DNA from: Litoditis marina
Taxonomy: Eukaryota > Nematoda > Chromadorea > Rhabditida > Rhabditidae
Assembly: GCA_964036275.1 (NCBI GenBank)
Contig: OZ038434.1
Coordinates: forward strand, 36,851,279-36,915,278
Direction of reading: 5' to 3'
DNA length: 64,000 nt
Shown: piece by piece, positions 47,358-57,497 of the stretch
Position numbering within the stretch: the first letter of the stretch is position 1
How the letters are laid out: each line of letters begins with the position of its first letter
Position numbers and translations under genes: made by a program
The notes under the pieces: generated by a model
What the model was told of the DNA's origin: nothing
Database searches by the model: none
Seen by the model: the letters and a program-made list of their open reading frames with translations, nothing else

Positions 47358-47584
47358 AAGTGTCGATCACAGTTCAAACTCATCGTCACCAATTGTCAAT
47401 GAGAGAGCTATCGTCAAGTTCAAACTACAGATGGACTGAGTGTCAGCAAGCATGACGAATTATGACCTTTGTCGTGCCGACAGTTATCTACGCACTTGAT
47501 TCATCATCTACTATTCGACTCAGAATCTTCTGGCTTGGCGAGTCCAGAAAATGCCTTGACGTCACTCGATCTACAAAATTCTCT

Positions 47585-47680
47585 ATCTCTCTCACTCCCA
47601 AAATTGCCATCTATTCTCTCTCTCTCTTTCTCCATATATCTATCTTGTCTTTCTGTCTCTCTAATCTTGTTTCCTCTCAT
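47585..47680 (+). repeat. CT-rich low complexity
   Basis: TCTCTCTC-type tract, followed by TTTTCAGCAGGTAAGT at 47680-47697. This mimics a splice acceptor and donor but encloses nothing. Confidence 0.7.
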
Positions 47681-48204
47681 TTTCAGCAGGTAAGTTGAAA
47701 GGGTAAGTAATTGGCCGGTCAGCAACACTCGAGGAAGTGAAGCACAGGGACAGTGGAGCACAACAACAAACAACGGTCAAAGATCAATGGGCAACTCTTG
47801 GACTACTTCGGACCATCAACGTTGGAGATATTGATTAGTTTATTTTCATGATACCTGTTATACCTAACAAGCTAGCCTTTATCATAAGACTAATTGCACA
47901 TCGTTTTAGTTTGGTGTATTATGTTATTTCTCACTATTGTGTACCACGTGATTCTGTTTCTATGCTCAGTTGTAAGAGTTGTACCTAGAGTCTTCGCGCG
48001 CTAGCCATTCAGAAATCAGTACGAAACTCGATGTCAGATTCCTCCAGTATTTCCTACTACCCTCTACCGTAATCCTTTTTGAAAGTCGGAAATGTCGCAA
48101 AGGCGACTTGAACTCTTCAAGGTCGTCTACGTGGCCCACACCATCCGTCGAAACCAGCCGGTCAAATAATGAAATTTGGGAATTTCATCTTTGAAAGTCG
48201 GGAA

Positions 48205-48740
48205 TGTCGCGAAGGCGACTTATACTGTCTTGCCCGCGGTTTACAATCAACTGTGCACCTTGCATATATTGGACTGGCAAGCCCCGCCCCCTGGCGCGGC
48301 AGACCGCTCAGTTCGCTCTGCATGATGTAACCTGTACGGTTGCTTGAGGAAAGGAGAATTCAGTAGATATCAGGAAATCACAATGACAGTACACACAACT
48401 TATAATTCATATGATTCAGACGCGCAAGACTCTAGTAATATCATTTGACTATTGTAACTTTATTATTATTATTCTTAATTGTAATTAATACTGTTTTATA
48501 ATATTGTCTAGTATATTTACCTATTGTCTAGCGCTGCCTAAATGAAGCATGAGTTATACAAAATGTACTGTTTATATATTATCTAACAAATCTAATGTAT
48601 TCGTATGACTCTCTATCTATAGTGCGCAGACAGGCGTAAGCCGCACTGGTTATCTCTAGAAACTTTCATTATTTCTTACTAAAATTGTACCGCGTGGCAG
48701 TTACATAAATTGAATAATAGGCGTATACCACTGACGCTGA
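48205..48740 (+). repeat. 3' LTR of the rearranged BEL-type element
   Basis: Starts TGTCGCGAAGGCGAC after a purine-rich GAAAGTCGGGAA and ends CTGACGCTGA. A second LTR-like start (TGTCGCAAAGGCGAC after GAAAGTCGGAAA) lies 112 bp upstream at 48093. So the polypurine tract and LTR start may be duplicated. TATAAT-like and AT-rich sequence follows inside. Confidence 0.6.
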
Positions 48741-48980
48741 TGAAACAACGTGTTTTAGAAAACAACTTAGATGTGTTTTGGAGAAATATGAAGCAAACTA
48801 ACCTGATAGTTTGAACATAAATATTGTAGAAGTAAGTACGTGGTACTTTCCATAGATGTTTTATTCGGTAATGAGAATGGCAGAGAGTCAAAGGTTACAC
48901 GCCACGCCCATAAGTTAATTGGGGTTTCAGTTTTGAGTAGCACACCTGGGTGAGAATATTGGAGAAGCAATGGGATCAAT
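48741..48980. repeat. 240-bp direct flank duplication, right copy
   Basis: Matches 42852-43091. Beyond 48980 the sequence continues as block A does after the insertion point (AGGTAATTGGATGAG). Confidence 0.9.
48803..48945 (-). pseudogene. Duplicate exon a of the block B receptor-like pseudogene
   Basis: Second copy of 42914-43056 created by the flank duplication. Open with intact CACCCAG acceptor and GTTAGTTT donor, but without any neighbouring exon of the gene. Confidence 0.6.
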
Positions 48981-50344
48981 AGGTAATTGGATGAGAAATC
49001 GGATTGGATTCAATGGATAAATGAACTCAATTAAGCCCATGAAGTAAAAATAGAAATCAAATTATTATTTTCCGTGTGTCAAAACTTGAAATACAAATAG
49101 CCTGTTAGTTAGTTAGTTAGTTAGTTAGTAAGTTAGTTGCACAATCACGTGAAACATGTTAAACACAGCAGAATACAGAAACGTGCAATGACAAAGTGCA
49201 CGATACCTCATTAGAATGCTTACTTACGTGACTATTCAATCGAAATTTAGTATATAATGTCGAATTCAGGAATCTGCTCAAACTAGAACACGGCTTTGGC
49301 TTCTGAAGACTTATCAAAAAAAGAGAATCTGAAATTTGGGTCAAAATTCACAGGTTGGGTTTATTGGACCTAGAGAAGCTTAAGTTTATAGTTTCAGAAA
49401 AATATATTAAAGTTGAATTTTCGTATTCCGGATGTTTTTGGATAGTGGGATATGAAGCATTGGGGACTCTTATTTTTTTACAGAGTTATAGCGTTATAGA
49501 GTGTCGTCATGGATTGGTGACATTTTCCGTTATGAAGTGGTCCACGTAAGTGGGGGTGAGTTTTACGGTGAGGGTCCCAGATCCTATATCTCGGCTCAAC
49601 GTGGTTCGATTCCCGGAAACTCTTTCTCAGTTGTTCACCAACTCAGTTGATGGCGGTGTGCGAAACCCTGAGTTGGTAGGTCAGAACTGAAAAAACGTTA
49701 TGGCTCGTCGTGATTTCGGTCATTTTTTTTCTTATTTTGGCGATAAAAATCGTTAAAATGATGTTCAGATGTGAACGTTTCCGGGACACTATTTTTCTAT
49801 CGAGATTTATCCACAAATCGGTTTTCGATTCGTGAAATTCGGTTGAGGGCAGACTTATGGCCAAAGTTTCAAAATTTTGTCATGGATTGGTGACGTTTTA
49901 ACGTTGCAAGCAAAACTAATCCGTTTTACGGTAATAGAAGAATCGGAGATAGGAGCTGAGGTTTGTTGGCTGGGTTTATCTCATACACAGAGGGTGGAAC
50001 TGAAAGTTTGAGCAAATTTGGTCAAAGTTGAAATTGAGAAACCACGGGATCAAACTACAAGCATAACGATTTTCAGAACTTTCCGGGAAAAGGGTGGTAA
50101 TCCTGGTTTAAACGGAGATACTCAGCTGAAACTTGCTCGAGGAGTAAAAAAGGTCTTTCTGACGATTCTGTGAATGATTCGGCCAAAAATGTTTATAACT
50201 GGCCAACTTTTTTAATGTCGCTAAAAAAACGACCAAATTTAATCGACATTTTGGCCGTTTTTTAATACAGGTCGGTTGGTTTTATAAACGCAAAATCGAG
50301 AAGTTCATTTTGGGTTTACGTGGTTAGTTTTTGAGCTTTGATGT

Positions 50345-50545
50345 TTGGACGGAAACCTGTCTGAAATAAACACATCCTGCGAAGTTTTGAAGCATATTCA
50401 TGTTGGAGCTAGATTTAGGGGGTTCGGCAGTTGTTACCCCTTTTTTGGACAAAACGACGTGAAAAAATACGGAAAGTTGGTATTCGTTTACGGAACGCGC
50501 AACAGCAGCGTGATTTGGCGGAGGGGCTGTTATGTGCTCTACTAG
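50345..50545 (+). CDS. Hypothetical frame shared by blocks A and B
   Basis: Open from ATG (at 50345, bearing GARFRGFGSCYPFFGQNDVK). In block A the matching stretch 32560-32705 keeps GQNDVKKYGRLVFVYGTRNS with mostly synonymous changes. No splice context, no family recognised. The frame runs past the end of homology into the tRNA-derived element, so its true end is unknown. Confidence 0.25.
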   Translation: MDGNLSEINTSCEVLKHIHVGARFRGFGSCYPFFGQNDVKKYGKLVFVYGTRNSSVIWRRGCYVLY

Positions 50546-50570
50546 CGCAGTGGTTAGCGCTCTGCTTCGA
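50530..50570 (+). repeat. tRNA-derived element, 5' half (copy 4)
   Basis: TGTGCTCTACTAGCGCAGTG and GTTAGCGCTCTGC form an A-box region like the one at 28565-28590. No B-box follows, so the copy is truncated. It starts within 10 bp of the point where block A and B homology ends. Confidence 0.5.
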
Positions 50571-50589
50571 ATTGCTTCAGAAAGAAAAA

Positions 50590-51180
50590 TTCATATTGAA
50601 GAGCCGCTCCAGAGAGACCGATATACACGAATTTTCATTCACACTAACACTGTTCGCACAGAATCATGTGCGAACAACTCTACTTCTCGACAGAATGTAG
50701 GTCATCCCAACCATCCCAACGCATTTTGTAATCTTACTGTCGTTTTCAAAGGAGGTATAACATAGGCATCGCTATACCCTTCTTCTAAAATGTTTTCGAG
50801 TTCATCCGTTCGTTAAACTTGTTTGGTCAGAAACCATAAGCAAAGACATACAATGTTTATTGACTGATTTCATGTTGATTCGTTAAATACAAACAATTGT
50901 TGTGATCAATGATTGTTGGTGTTGAAGAAGCTGTCACTGGCTTGGAAGAGAGTTGGTTGGCCCTGGAAAACATACGTATTGTTTGAAGATGGTGAAAAAT
51001 CTTACTATTTTTCGTGATAACTCGTGCTCTAAGTTTGCTAACAAAAAAAATTTAAACTGTGCAAAAACCTAGAATGAATTCGCTAGGGTTATATCTTCAA
51101 AATGAGTGCGGTTTTTTTTCTCTCTCTCTCTATTTGGTTGGATTTTTGTGAGAAAATCTCAAGAAGTTCACTCTAATCTC
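50590..51180. repeat. Inverted counterpart of 28.0-28.5 kb
   Basis: From about 50810 to 51180 this is the reverse complement of 28020-28490, with landmarks GTTTGGTCAGAAACCA, GAAGAAGCTGTCACTGGCTT, GAGAGTTGGTTGGCCCTGG and AACCTAGAATGAATTCGCTA. It continues leftward from exon d at 51241. No gene. Confidence 0.6.
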
Positions 51181-51240
51181 AAGCATCTTCTCCACTATAT
51201 TTTTCTAGACGCCTGCTTCGGAACTGTCAACGGGACTCAC

Positions 51241-51836
51241 CGTAACCAATCAGTAGAACAGCCAGAAACATGATCACTCTCAAGAAGTGACTTTTTTGCC
51301 CATTATAACCAGTAGACGATGATAGAACGGAACGGCAGTCGTCATGACGTTGTTGGTCGCTAGAAACACCAAAATAGCGAAACCGAAAAATTAATATTTC
51401 GTTATTTAAATTATAGAGAAATGAATAAGAAAATCCAAAACAACCCGAGAAAAACCAGAAACGGTTAGTCAAGTGGCGAGAATGTGTGGAGAAGACTATA
51501 TTATAAATAGAAGGAAATATGAAACAAAGTGCTATGCGTAATGAATTAGTATAATAAGAAAAAGTTACTCTTGACTATTGACATTGTGAAATTTCCTGTC
51601 TCTTATGAGAAAAAGCTGGAATTATTGTTTGGTAGTGGAGTATGACATCAAATTCGGGATAAAATAGAGAATAGCAGAATATTCTCAGTTGAGTTCAGTA
51701 CGTCAGTGGTATTGTACTGATTCTTAACCGCAAGTAGACCATTGAAAACCAGTATATACGACCGGAATGTAGAAGAATTTGACTCATGGTGTTAAGAACT
51801 ACCATGGATGTAGTGAAATATATCATCTGAAAGAAC
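51241..51836 (-). pseudogene. Receptor-like pseudogene fragment (exons c and d), minus strand
   Basis: Exon c 51836-51627, truncated at its 3' end (it joins AAAAGCTGGAATTATTG at 51616 with no donor). Exon d 51382-51241, with acceptor changed from CTGAAA to CCGAAA on the plus strand (AG lost). Donor GTGAGTCC of exon d intact. The fragment pairs as an inverted copy with 27.4-27.9 kb. Confidence 0.55.
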
Positions 51837-52214
51837 ATGGGTCACTAAACAACTCTTCCCATTTCAGCCAATTTTCCGGCCAACTACATAAGCAAACTGG
51901 TCGATATCAGACAAACATCAACCCGGTTTCTTTTGTAAAGAAAACTCTTTAGAACCAACCAACTTTTCTCCACAAAAGCAACCGAGTTTCCAGTTTTGTG
52001 ATGTAGTGGAATTTGTTGATTCTAAAATCAACTCAGTTGTTCTGTAAATAGAAATTTGTTGCTTTCTAAAAACAGTCCGTGTGCTTTGACAATCTTTTTT
52101 CCTCTCACCCGTTCGGTGAGATATTTTGGAGCTAATCTCTGGATGGTTACTCTAAGCTCAAACGTTCATTAAAGTAACTTCTTGCATAATTCCAAAATTT
52201 CCACCGGACTCACC

Positions 52215-54262
52215 ATAACCAATTTTCAGAAACATGATCACTCTCCAAACGGTGACTTTTTCTCTCTTCATAACCAGTAGACGATGATAAAACGGAATGG
52301 CAGTCGTCGTAACGTTGTTAGTAGCCAGGCTCATCGAAATAGCAGAACTGAAAAATAGGAATGTATACAAAAGTGTAGATAAACGAGTTAGGACACCAAA
52401 ACAACCCGAGCAAAAACCGAAAACGGTCAGTCAAGTGGCGAGAAAATATGGAGGAGACTAAATCAAAAATTTACCTCGGACATAATAGAACCAATAGAAC
52501 CAGCTGAAGGAGAGCAGGAACAGTTTGGTAGTCGAGTATGACATCGAGTTCGGGATTCGGGATAAAATAGAGAATGGCAGAACATTTCCAGTACTTCCAG
52601 AATAGTTCCGAACATAGGAGGTAGTGTACTGATTCTCGCAAATATACCATTAAAAACCAGTATGTATGACCGGAATATGGAAGAATATGATTCTTGATGT
52701 TAACAACGACTATGGATGTAGTGAAGTGATCACCTGAAATAAGTATAGTTGTACCTGTACAAACAACAGTTCTTCCGTCTGTCCGTTTTTAATATCTCAT
52801 TACTATTCATTCCCTTTGCTTTGCAGGTCAAATAAAAGGAAGTTATCTATAAAAAAGTTTTCAGATGAATGACTAAATGAACTAAGAATAGCAATAACTA
52901 TCCGCAAAGTCAACTATTGATCAGGTTCAAGCTTACACCGTTACGGCCTCCGCACCTCTACCAAAGTACGAAAATAGATTTGAAGCCCGTAAAGTTCTAG
53001 ATTATAAAACTTCACCTTAGATGAGTTCATTTAAAAAAAAATTATACTGTACGAAAAAAACTAAATTACCTTGTCCAGTAATTGAAGAAAGGATCGGAAA
53101 CTGATTGGGAACCATACTGGTGTTTCCTTGCAGTACTTTTTTGTACGATCCACCGAAACCTTTTACCATCACCACCCGCACTTCACATATTTCCTGAAAA
53201 ATCAATAATATTCAAGCAATATTATGGAACATCTGCTATACTCTCTCAAACGTTTGATTTGCTTTAAAAAAAGTCAATACCTTACATATGGATAAAACGT
53301 TCTCTTTTTAGTCCGAAACGTATAATGCGTACTATTGCTACACAACTGCTCGAAATATTGCTCAAACTACATACACAGCATAATACAATTGAGAGATCGA
53401 ATGTGGTAACTTAAAACCGCCAAAATATTTGTTTCATGGAAAACACGTTCGCTTCGCTACGTTATACAGGTTTGTAGTTTGATCACGAAGCGCTGATTAC
53501 AGCTAAGATTTGGAGAACAATTGCGAACCTTATATCATCGATGAACATCTTGTTCATTAGTAACAATTGAAATTTATATAAAAGAAATACGAATAAAACT
53601 AACCTGATGGGGAGAACATAAATATTGTATAGGTAAGTGTGTAGTACTTTCCAGAGATGTATGATCCGGTAATGATAATTATAGAGGGTCAAAGGTTACA
53701 CCAAGATGCCACGCCCATGAGTTAATTGGGGTTTCAGTTTTGAGTAGCACACCTGGGTGAGAATAGTGGAAAGGCGATAGGCCAATAAGTACTTGGGGAT
53801 TTACCTTGAACCTCAATTATGTTCTATATGAACCAAATTATGGTGTCCGGAACATGAGAAAAAGAAGAATTGTTGACTTTAGGAATGTGATCGAACTACA
53901 AACACAGAAGAACAAACCACAAAATGACCGCTTTCGCCTATGCCTCTAAAGACGATGATCATGGTAACGTTAAATATGAATTGACGTTATATTGTTAGAG
54001 TTATTTGCACAGTCAACATGTTAAAGTCAACATGAAACATGTTAAACACAGCAGAACTCAGAAACGTGCAATGAAAAAGTGCACGCTTCCTTGTTAAAAT
54101 GAAAACCTCACGTGACTGTTCAATTTACTTCTAGTATATTCCCATGAAACTCAAAGAAAGGTGCCCAACTCTTCGTTGTAGTTTGACGCGAAAGTAACCT
54201 TTTTGAACGAGAGATAGTGAAATCGATAAATGTCCATTTGTGTTTCTCAGTCTCTCTGGTTG
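52215..54262 (-). pseudogene. Receptor-like pseudogene with exons 0, a, E, c and d, minus strand
   Basis: Exon 0 54262-54129 (reads EKHKWTFIDFTISRSKRLLS, donor GTAAATTG), exon a 53752-53604, exon E 53193-53070 (reads EICEVRVVMVKGFGGSYKKV), exon c 52733-52475 (8-bp tandem GATTCGGG duplication inside) and exon d 52347-52215 (donor now ATGAGTCC-like context at GGTTATG). The frame of exon 0 extends upstream to 54464 without a stop (114 codons), so exon 0 may be longer. Mirror image of the 33.5-35.4 kb copy. Exon d is shortened by the same GGTTATG ending. Confidence 0.6.
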
Positions 54263-54664
54263 CTACCGGCCAGATACCTGCTGCAATGAGTTTCTCATCT
54301 TGCCTCATCCCTCTTCCCTCTTTTCTCTCGTTTTTGAATTTTCGTATCAAATTTGGTAGAAGCCCTGTCAATCTGTCCATACAAGCACATGTTTCTGTAC
54401 CATGAATGAATGTTCTTAGTTTTTCTCTGAAGGATATCTTTTGAGTCGTGCTGTAATTAGTCATGGGTCAGAACTTCGATGATTATAACCGAATTAAAAC
54501 ACACGTTAAACTCCAAAAACAGTTAAACTAACTGTGAATACTGGACTGGATCGACAAAATCAAAAGAGAGAAAGAGTGTTTTTTTGGTTCTTTTAGTGTG
54601 TTAATAAGACGTTGTTAACATCGACTTACCAGTTTCTAATGTTTTTCTTATTTTAACCTTTCAG

Positions 54665-54928
54665 CTCCGTTATTTTGATGAGCCTCGCAACCGACAACGT
54701 TATGAAGACTGTTTTTCGGTTCTATCATTGTCTACTGGTCATAATCAGCGAAAAGTAACCGTCAAGACAGTGATCATGTTACTGGCAATCGGCATGCTGT
54801 CCTACTTATTGGTTACGGTGGTTCCGCTCGAAATTTTTAGAAAGATTGGTCTGACCTGGAAGAAATTTGCCTTAAAGGCAGATATCCACGCCAGCATTCA
54901 AATTGAATATATAGTGAATCGCCTATAA
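54665..54928 (+). pseudogene. Exon d of a diverged receptor-like copy, read through to a stop
   Basis: After TTTCAG the helix frame is read to about 54735, where a one-base shift moves to the frame reading VKTVIMLLAIGMLSYLLVTV and then PLEIFRKIGLTWKKFALKAD before TAA. The donor is changed from GTGAGT to GTGGTT, so the former intron is translated. It belongs to the same copy as exon e at 55561. Confidence 0.55.
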
Positions 54929-55560
54929 ATGACTCATTTTTATCAGTTTCGAATATGTATAGTAGGAAGAAAAAGAATATCCCAAGTTTTACAATAAGTT
55001 TGTTAGCGAATGTTCGAATTTCTCAATATGCAGGTCCGCGGTAGTACCGCGCAGTCCCGCGGACGTGTTACCTGTTAGGCCGCGGTTGAATATTCAACCG
55101 TGTTAAATAAATAATACTCAAATTATTTCTTTGTATGTAATTATTTTCTCTGTTTTTATTCAAAATTTTAAACATTATCATAAATTTGAAACAAACACAA
55201 ATACAATGATTAAGACACTCCTCAAGTTCGCCACCTCTAATTGCGTTACGGTAGGTGCGCATATACGCAGAGGTACCGCCCGATTTCCGATGAAACCCGA
55301 TGAAGTTAAAAAATAAATTTCATCAAGTAAATTTTAATGTTCCCTTTTTCACTCATTATCTGGTAGTAACTACCCAACTAGAATTGGACAGGGACCCAAT
55401 CTCAATTTCGATGCTGGCGTGGATCTCTGCCTTTAAAAGGCGCTTGAGCTTGATTGACTCGAAAACATTCCACCGAAAATTTCGCTAGTGTGTTCTGCAC
55501 ACATACATTCATTGAACGAAGACCATGAAAATGAATGCAATATATCATTTCATTGATTTT

Positions 55561-55666
55561 CAAACTAGCTATTCAACTCCAGTATCCCCACGTCCCCCTG
55601 TTCTGTCAGCCAGGAGGTCAGGGGATTCCTCTGGAAATGCTCCGCTGGAGCTGTGAAATCCGTTGA
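55561..55666 (+). pseudogene. Exon e of the diverged plus-strand copy
   Basis: Open in the conserved frame (QPGGQGIPLEMLRWSCEIR then TGA). The acceptor reads TTTTCAAAC where others have TTTTCAG, so the AG is lost. Downstream TACATGCATATTTGTAGG matches the 3' flank of exon e in other copies. Confidence 0.5.
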
Positions 55667-55867
55667 GCAGTTTGACAACATGCCGAGAACCGCATAATTT
55701 CTGGTCGATTAGTGTCTGATGTTTTTGTAATTCTCGCCATGAAATTTCCTTCTATACATGCATATTTGTAGGAAAAAATAGAAGGAAAACCATTAAAAAC
55801 GGTGTCATGACGTTGGAAAAAGGTACTTGATTCCATTTTCAACCTCAGTAAGTTCAATAGAAAAGGC

Positions 55868-55874
55868 CTTGAGT

Positions 55875-55963
<89 letters not shown>

Positions 55964-56541
55964 TATTTACATGCAAGCATGTGATATACAAGAGGAGAAA
56001 CCAAAAATGACAGTAGGATACAAACACTCAAAAGCGGAAAAAAGTGTCAGAAATCAAACATCATTCGGTCATCACAGTAAATGAAAGTAAACAGTATGAC
56101 AATACGGATAAAACAAATCACACAGGGAACAATTTGGGCCAATCTCATAGGATTAACAAAAAACACAGTAGAAGTCTTATTCAAATGCATTCACTTAAAG
56201 TGCTTTTTTGCGGCAGATAATGACATCGGTATTTTGAATTTCTTGCTCAATTTCAAGTACTTGAATCCAGCCCGTACTGTGAAAAACTTCGCACGTTGGC
56301 TAGTTTTTGGAGTTGGTAAACTGAATTTCGCTCTAGAACCTCTAGTACGTGAAGGTTTGAACGTAAAGAAGTCTGCTGCACTCAATCCACACTGACTAGT
56401 TATGATTTTATGAATCATAATGAGATCTGTAGTATTTCTTCTAGATTCTAAAGTGACCAAGTTTAGTTTCCTGTTTCTAAATGCAGAACTCGGGATTTTA
56501 CAATATGAAGTGTGGCCTTGTAGTTTGATCTCGAAGCGCAC
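55868..56541 (-). mobile_element. LINE 3' end: reverse transcriptase C-terminus plus TCAA tail
   Basis: On the minus strand a 116-codon frame (56541-56191) reads LVTLESRRNTTDLIMIHKII, then FTFKPSRTRGSRAKFSLPTP and FFTVRAGFKYLKL. It has the order RR...DL...KI, R-rich loop, FF-R seen at the C-terminus of CR1/jockey-type LINE ORF2 proteins, but with the WN-LP motif degraded. A 3' UTR of about 220 bp follows, ending GCATGTAAATAAATCAATCA, and then about 23 TCAA repeats (55962-55872). The catalytic RT and endonuclease parts are missing (5' truncation near 56541, at a GATCAAACTACAAGG junction). Typical dead-on-arrival LINE copy. Confidence 0.75.
55872..55962 (+). repeat. ATTG/TCAA microsatellite, LINE tail
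   Basis: Perfect tetramer run, read as TCAA on the LINE sense strand directly after its AAATAAA. It is the target-primed tail rather than an independent microsatellite. Confidence 0.9.
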
Positions 56542-56620
56542 AGTAATTCGCAGCCATTTACCTAGGGCTAACCGACCGACTTCAAGTCAAAAAATTTTTC
56601 GGCGCGAACAACTATGGTGG

Positions 56621-56915
56621 TGTCGTTTCGGGGGTTCTATTCCCACGCTACGCTAATCAGCTGGTACTGGCCGCTGTGTGTATAACCTATACACAGCGCC
56701 ACTCTATCCATGTTCTCAATAAACCACAGAACACGTGTCCCACATATAGTTTATGATCTCCCAACAAGTAAAACACACAAGTAAAATAATACACACAATA
56801 GAAACAATAGAAAACTACGCACCTCTCGTGCGGCTAACAAAGGCTAGACTGTTCCTTCCAAGACCGCCCCCTCGGCGTTTCACAATAACAAAATGAAACT
56901 ATCGCTTTCGCGACA
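56621..56915 (-). repeat. 3' LTR of the BEL/Pao element
   Basis: Shares with the right LTR the tracts CACGCTACGCT, TATACACAGCGCC, AATACACACAATAGAAACAA and GCTTTCGCGACA. The next internal bases in element sense are GGCCCCCGAA, a weak polypurine tract. Confidence 0.85.
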
Positions 56916-56929
56916 TTCGGGGGCCTAAA

Positions 56930-57497
56930 TAGTGGTTCCATGCGCCTTCGCTATGACACACCATTGAACCGATTGAGAACTTTACTCAAAGTTACTCTAC
57001 CTCCCCGCGGCCAATGTGATTCCTCATGTTTCGAAAGGACACTACGATCACATTCCGACTTACGGTCTGGTAATACCAGAAACTATGTTCGTACTCTGCG
57101 AACAGTCTAATTCGCACCTTGCAAATAAGAACAGGAGGGGGGGGGGGGGACACACCGTCCCGTTTGCACCTTGCAAACTATCAAACCCTTGTTTGAACAT
57201 GAATAACTTTTACAATCAGACAAACTAGAAAATTAGGCACGAAATAACATAGTCACCAAATAGTTAACCTCACTGTCAGCTAAATTAACTGTAAAACAAA
57301 TGGTACAAGCTTGAACATGGTTATGTAGACTTACAAATATAACAGATGATATGAAATAATCTAGCATGTGAGACACTACTGAATTCTACGATAATCATCT
57401 CGGAGAGAATGTTTTTCTTCTTCTTTCTACGTCGGCGAATAAGAATAACCAAGAGAAAACGACTTGCTTGTTTCTGACCAATAGAAACAATGTACCA
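56930..57497. other. Internal 3' remnant of the BEL/Pao element
   Basis: No pol-like frame. Contains a G13 run at 57137-57149 and two TTTGCACCTTGCAAA-like blocks (about 57112 and 57163). The pol region has been deleted, not just mutated. Confidence 0.6.

Larger units (their letters stand above)
43092..48740 (+). mobile_element. Rearranged BEL-type LTR element
   Basis: The left end is a perfect 60-bp palindrome (43092-43151 with 43155-43214). Its right arm is the last 60 bp of the LTR ending ...GAAACA. TGGTGCATCGGCCGG follows directly at 43215, complementary to the 3' end of tRNA-Gly. The 3' LTR runs from TGTCGCGAAGGCGAC at 48205 to CTGACGCTGA at 48740, and its last 60 bp equal 43151-43210. 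So the 5' LTR has lost everything but its end and gained an inverted copy of it. The 4.9-kb inside has no Gag or Pol that I recognise. Flanked by a 240-bp host duplication instead of the usual 4-6 bp. The BEL assignment rests on shared LTR start and primer site with the 56.6-59.7 kb element. Confidence 0.7.
38790..50522. repeat. Segmental duplication block B with two large insertions
   Basis: Direct counterpart of block A (28965-32705). Homology runs 38790-39338, breaks for a 1.96-kb element, resumes at 41299, breaks at 43091 for a BEL-type element, then resumes at 48741. The first 240 bp on resuming repeat the preceding host sequence. A plain-text comparison suggests high identity, but I did not compute it. 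Confidence 0.85.

Noticed and set aside
56191..56541. Plus-strand frames overlapping the LINE fragment (56081-56395, 56420-56656)
   Set aside because: Shadows of the minus-strand reverse transcriptase C-terminus.
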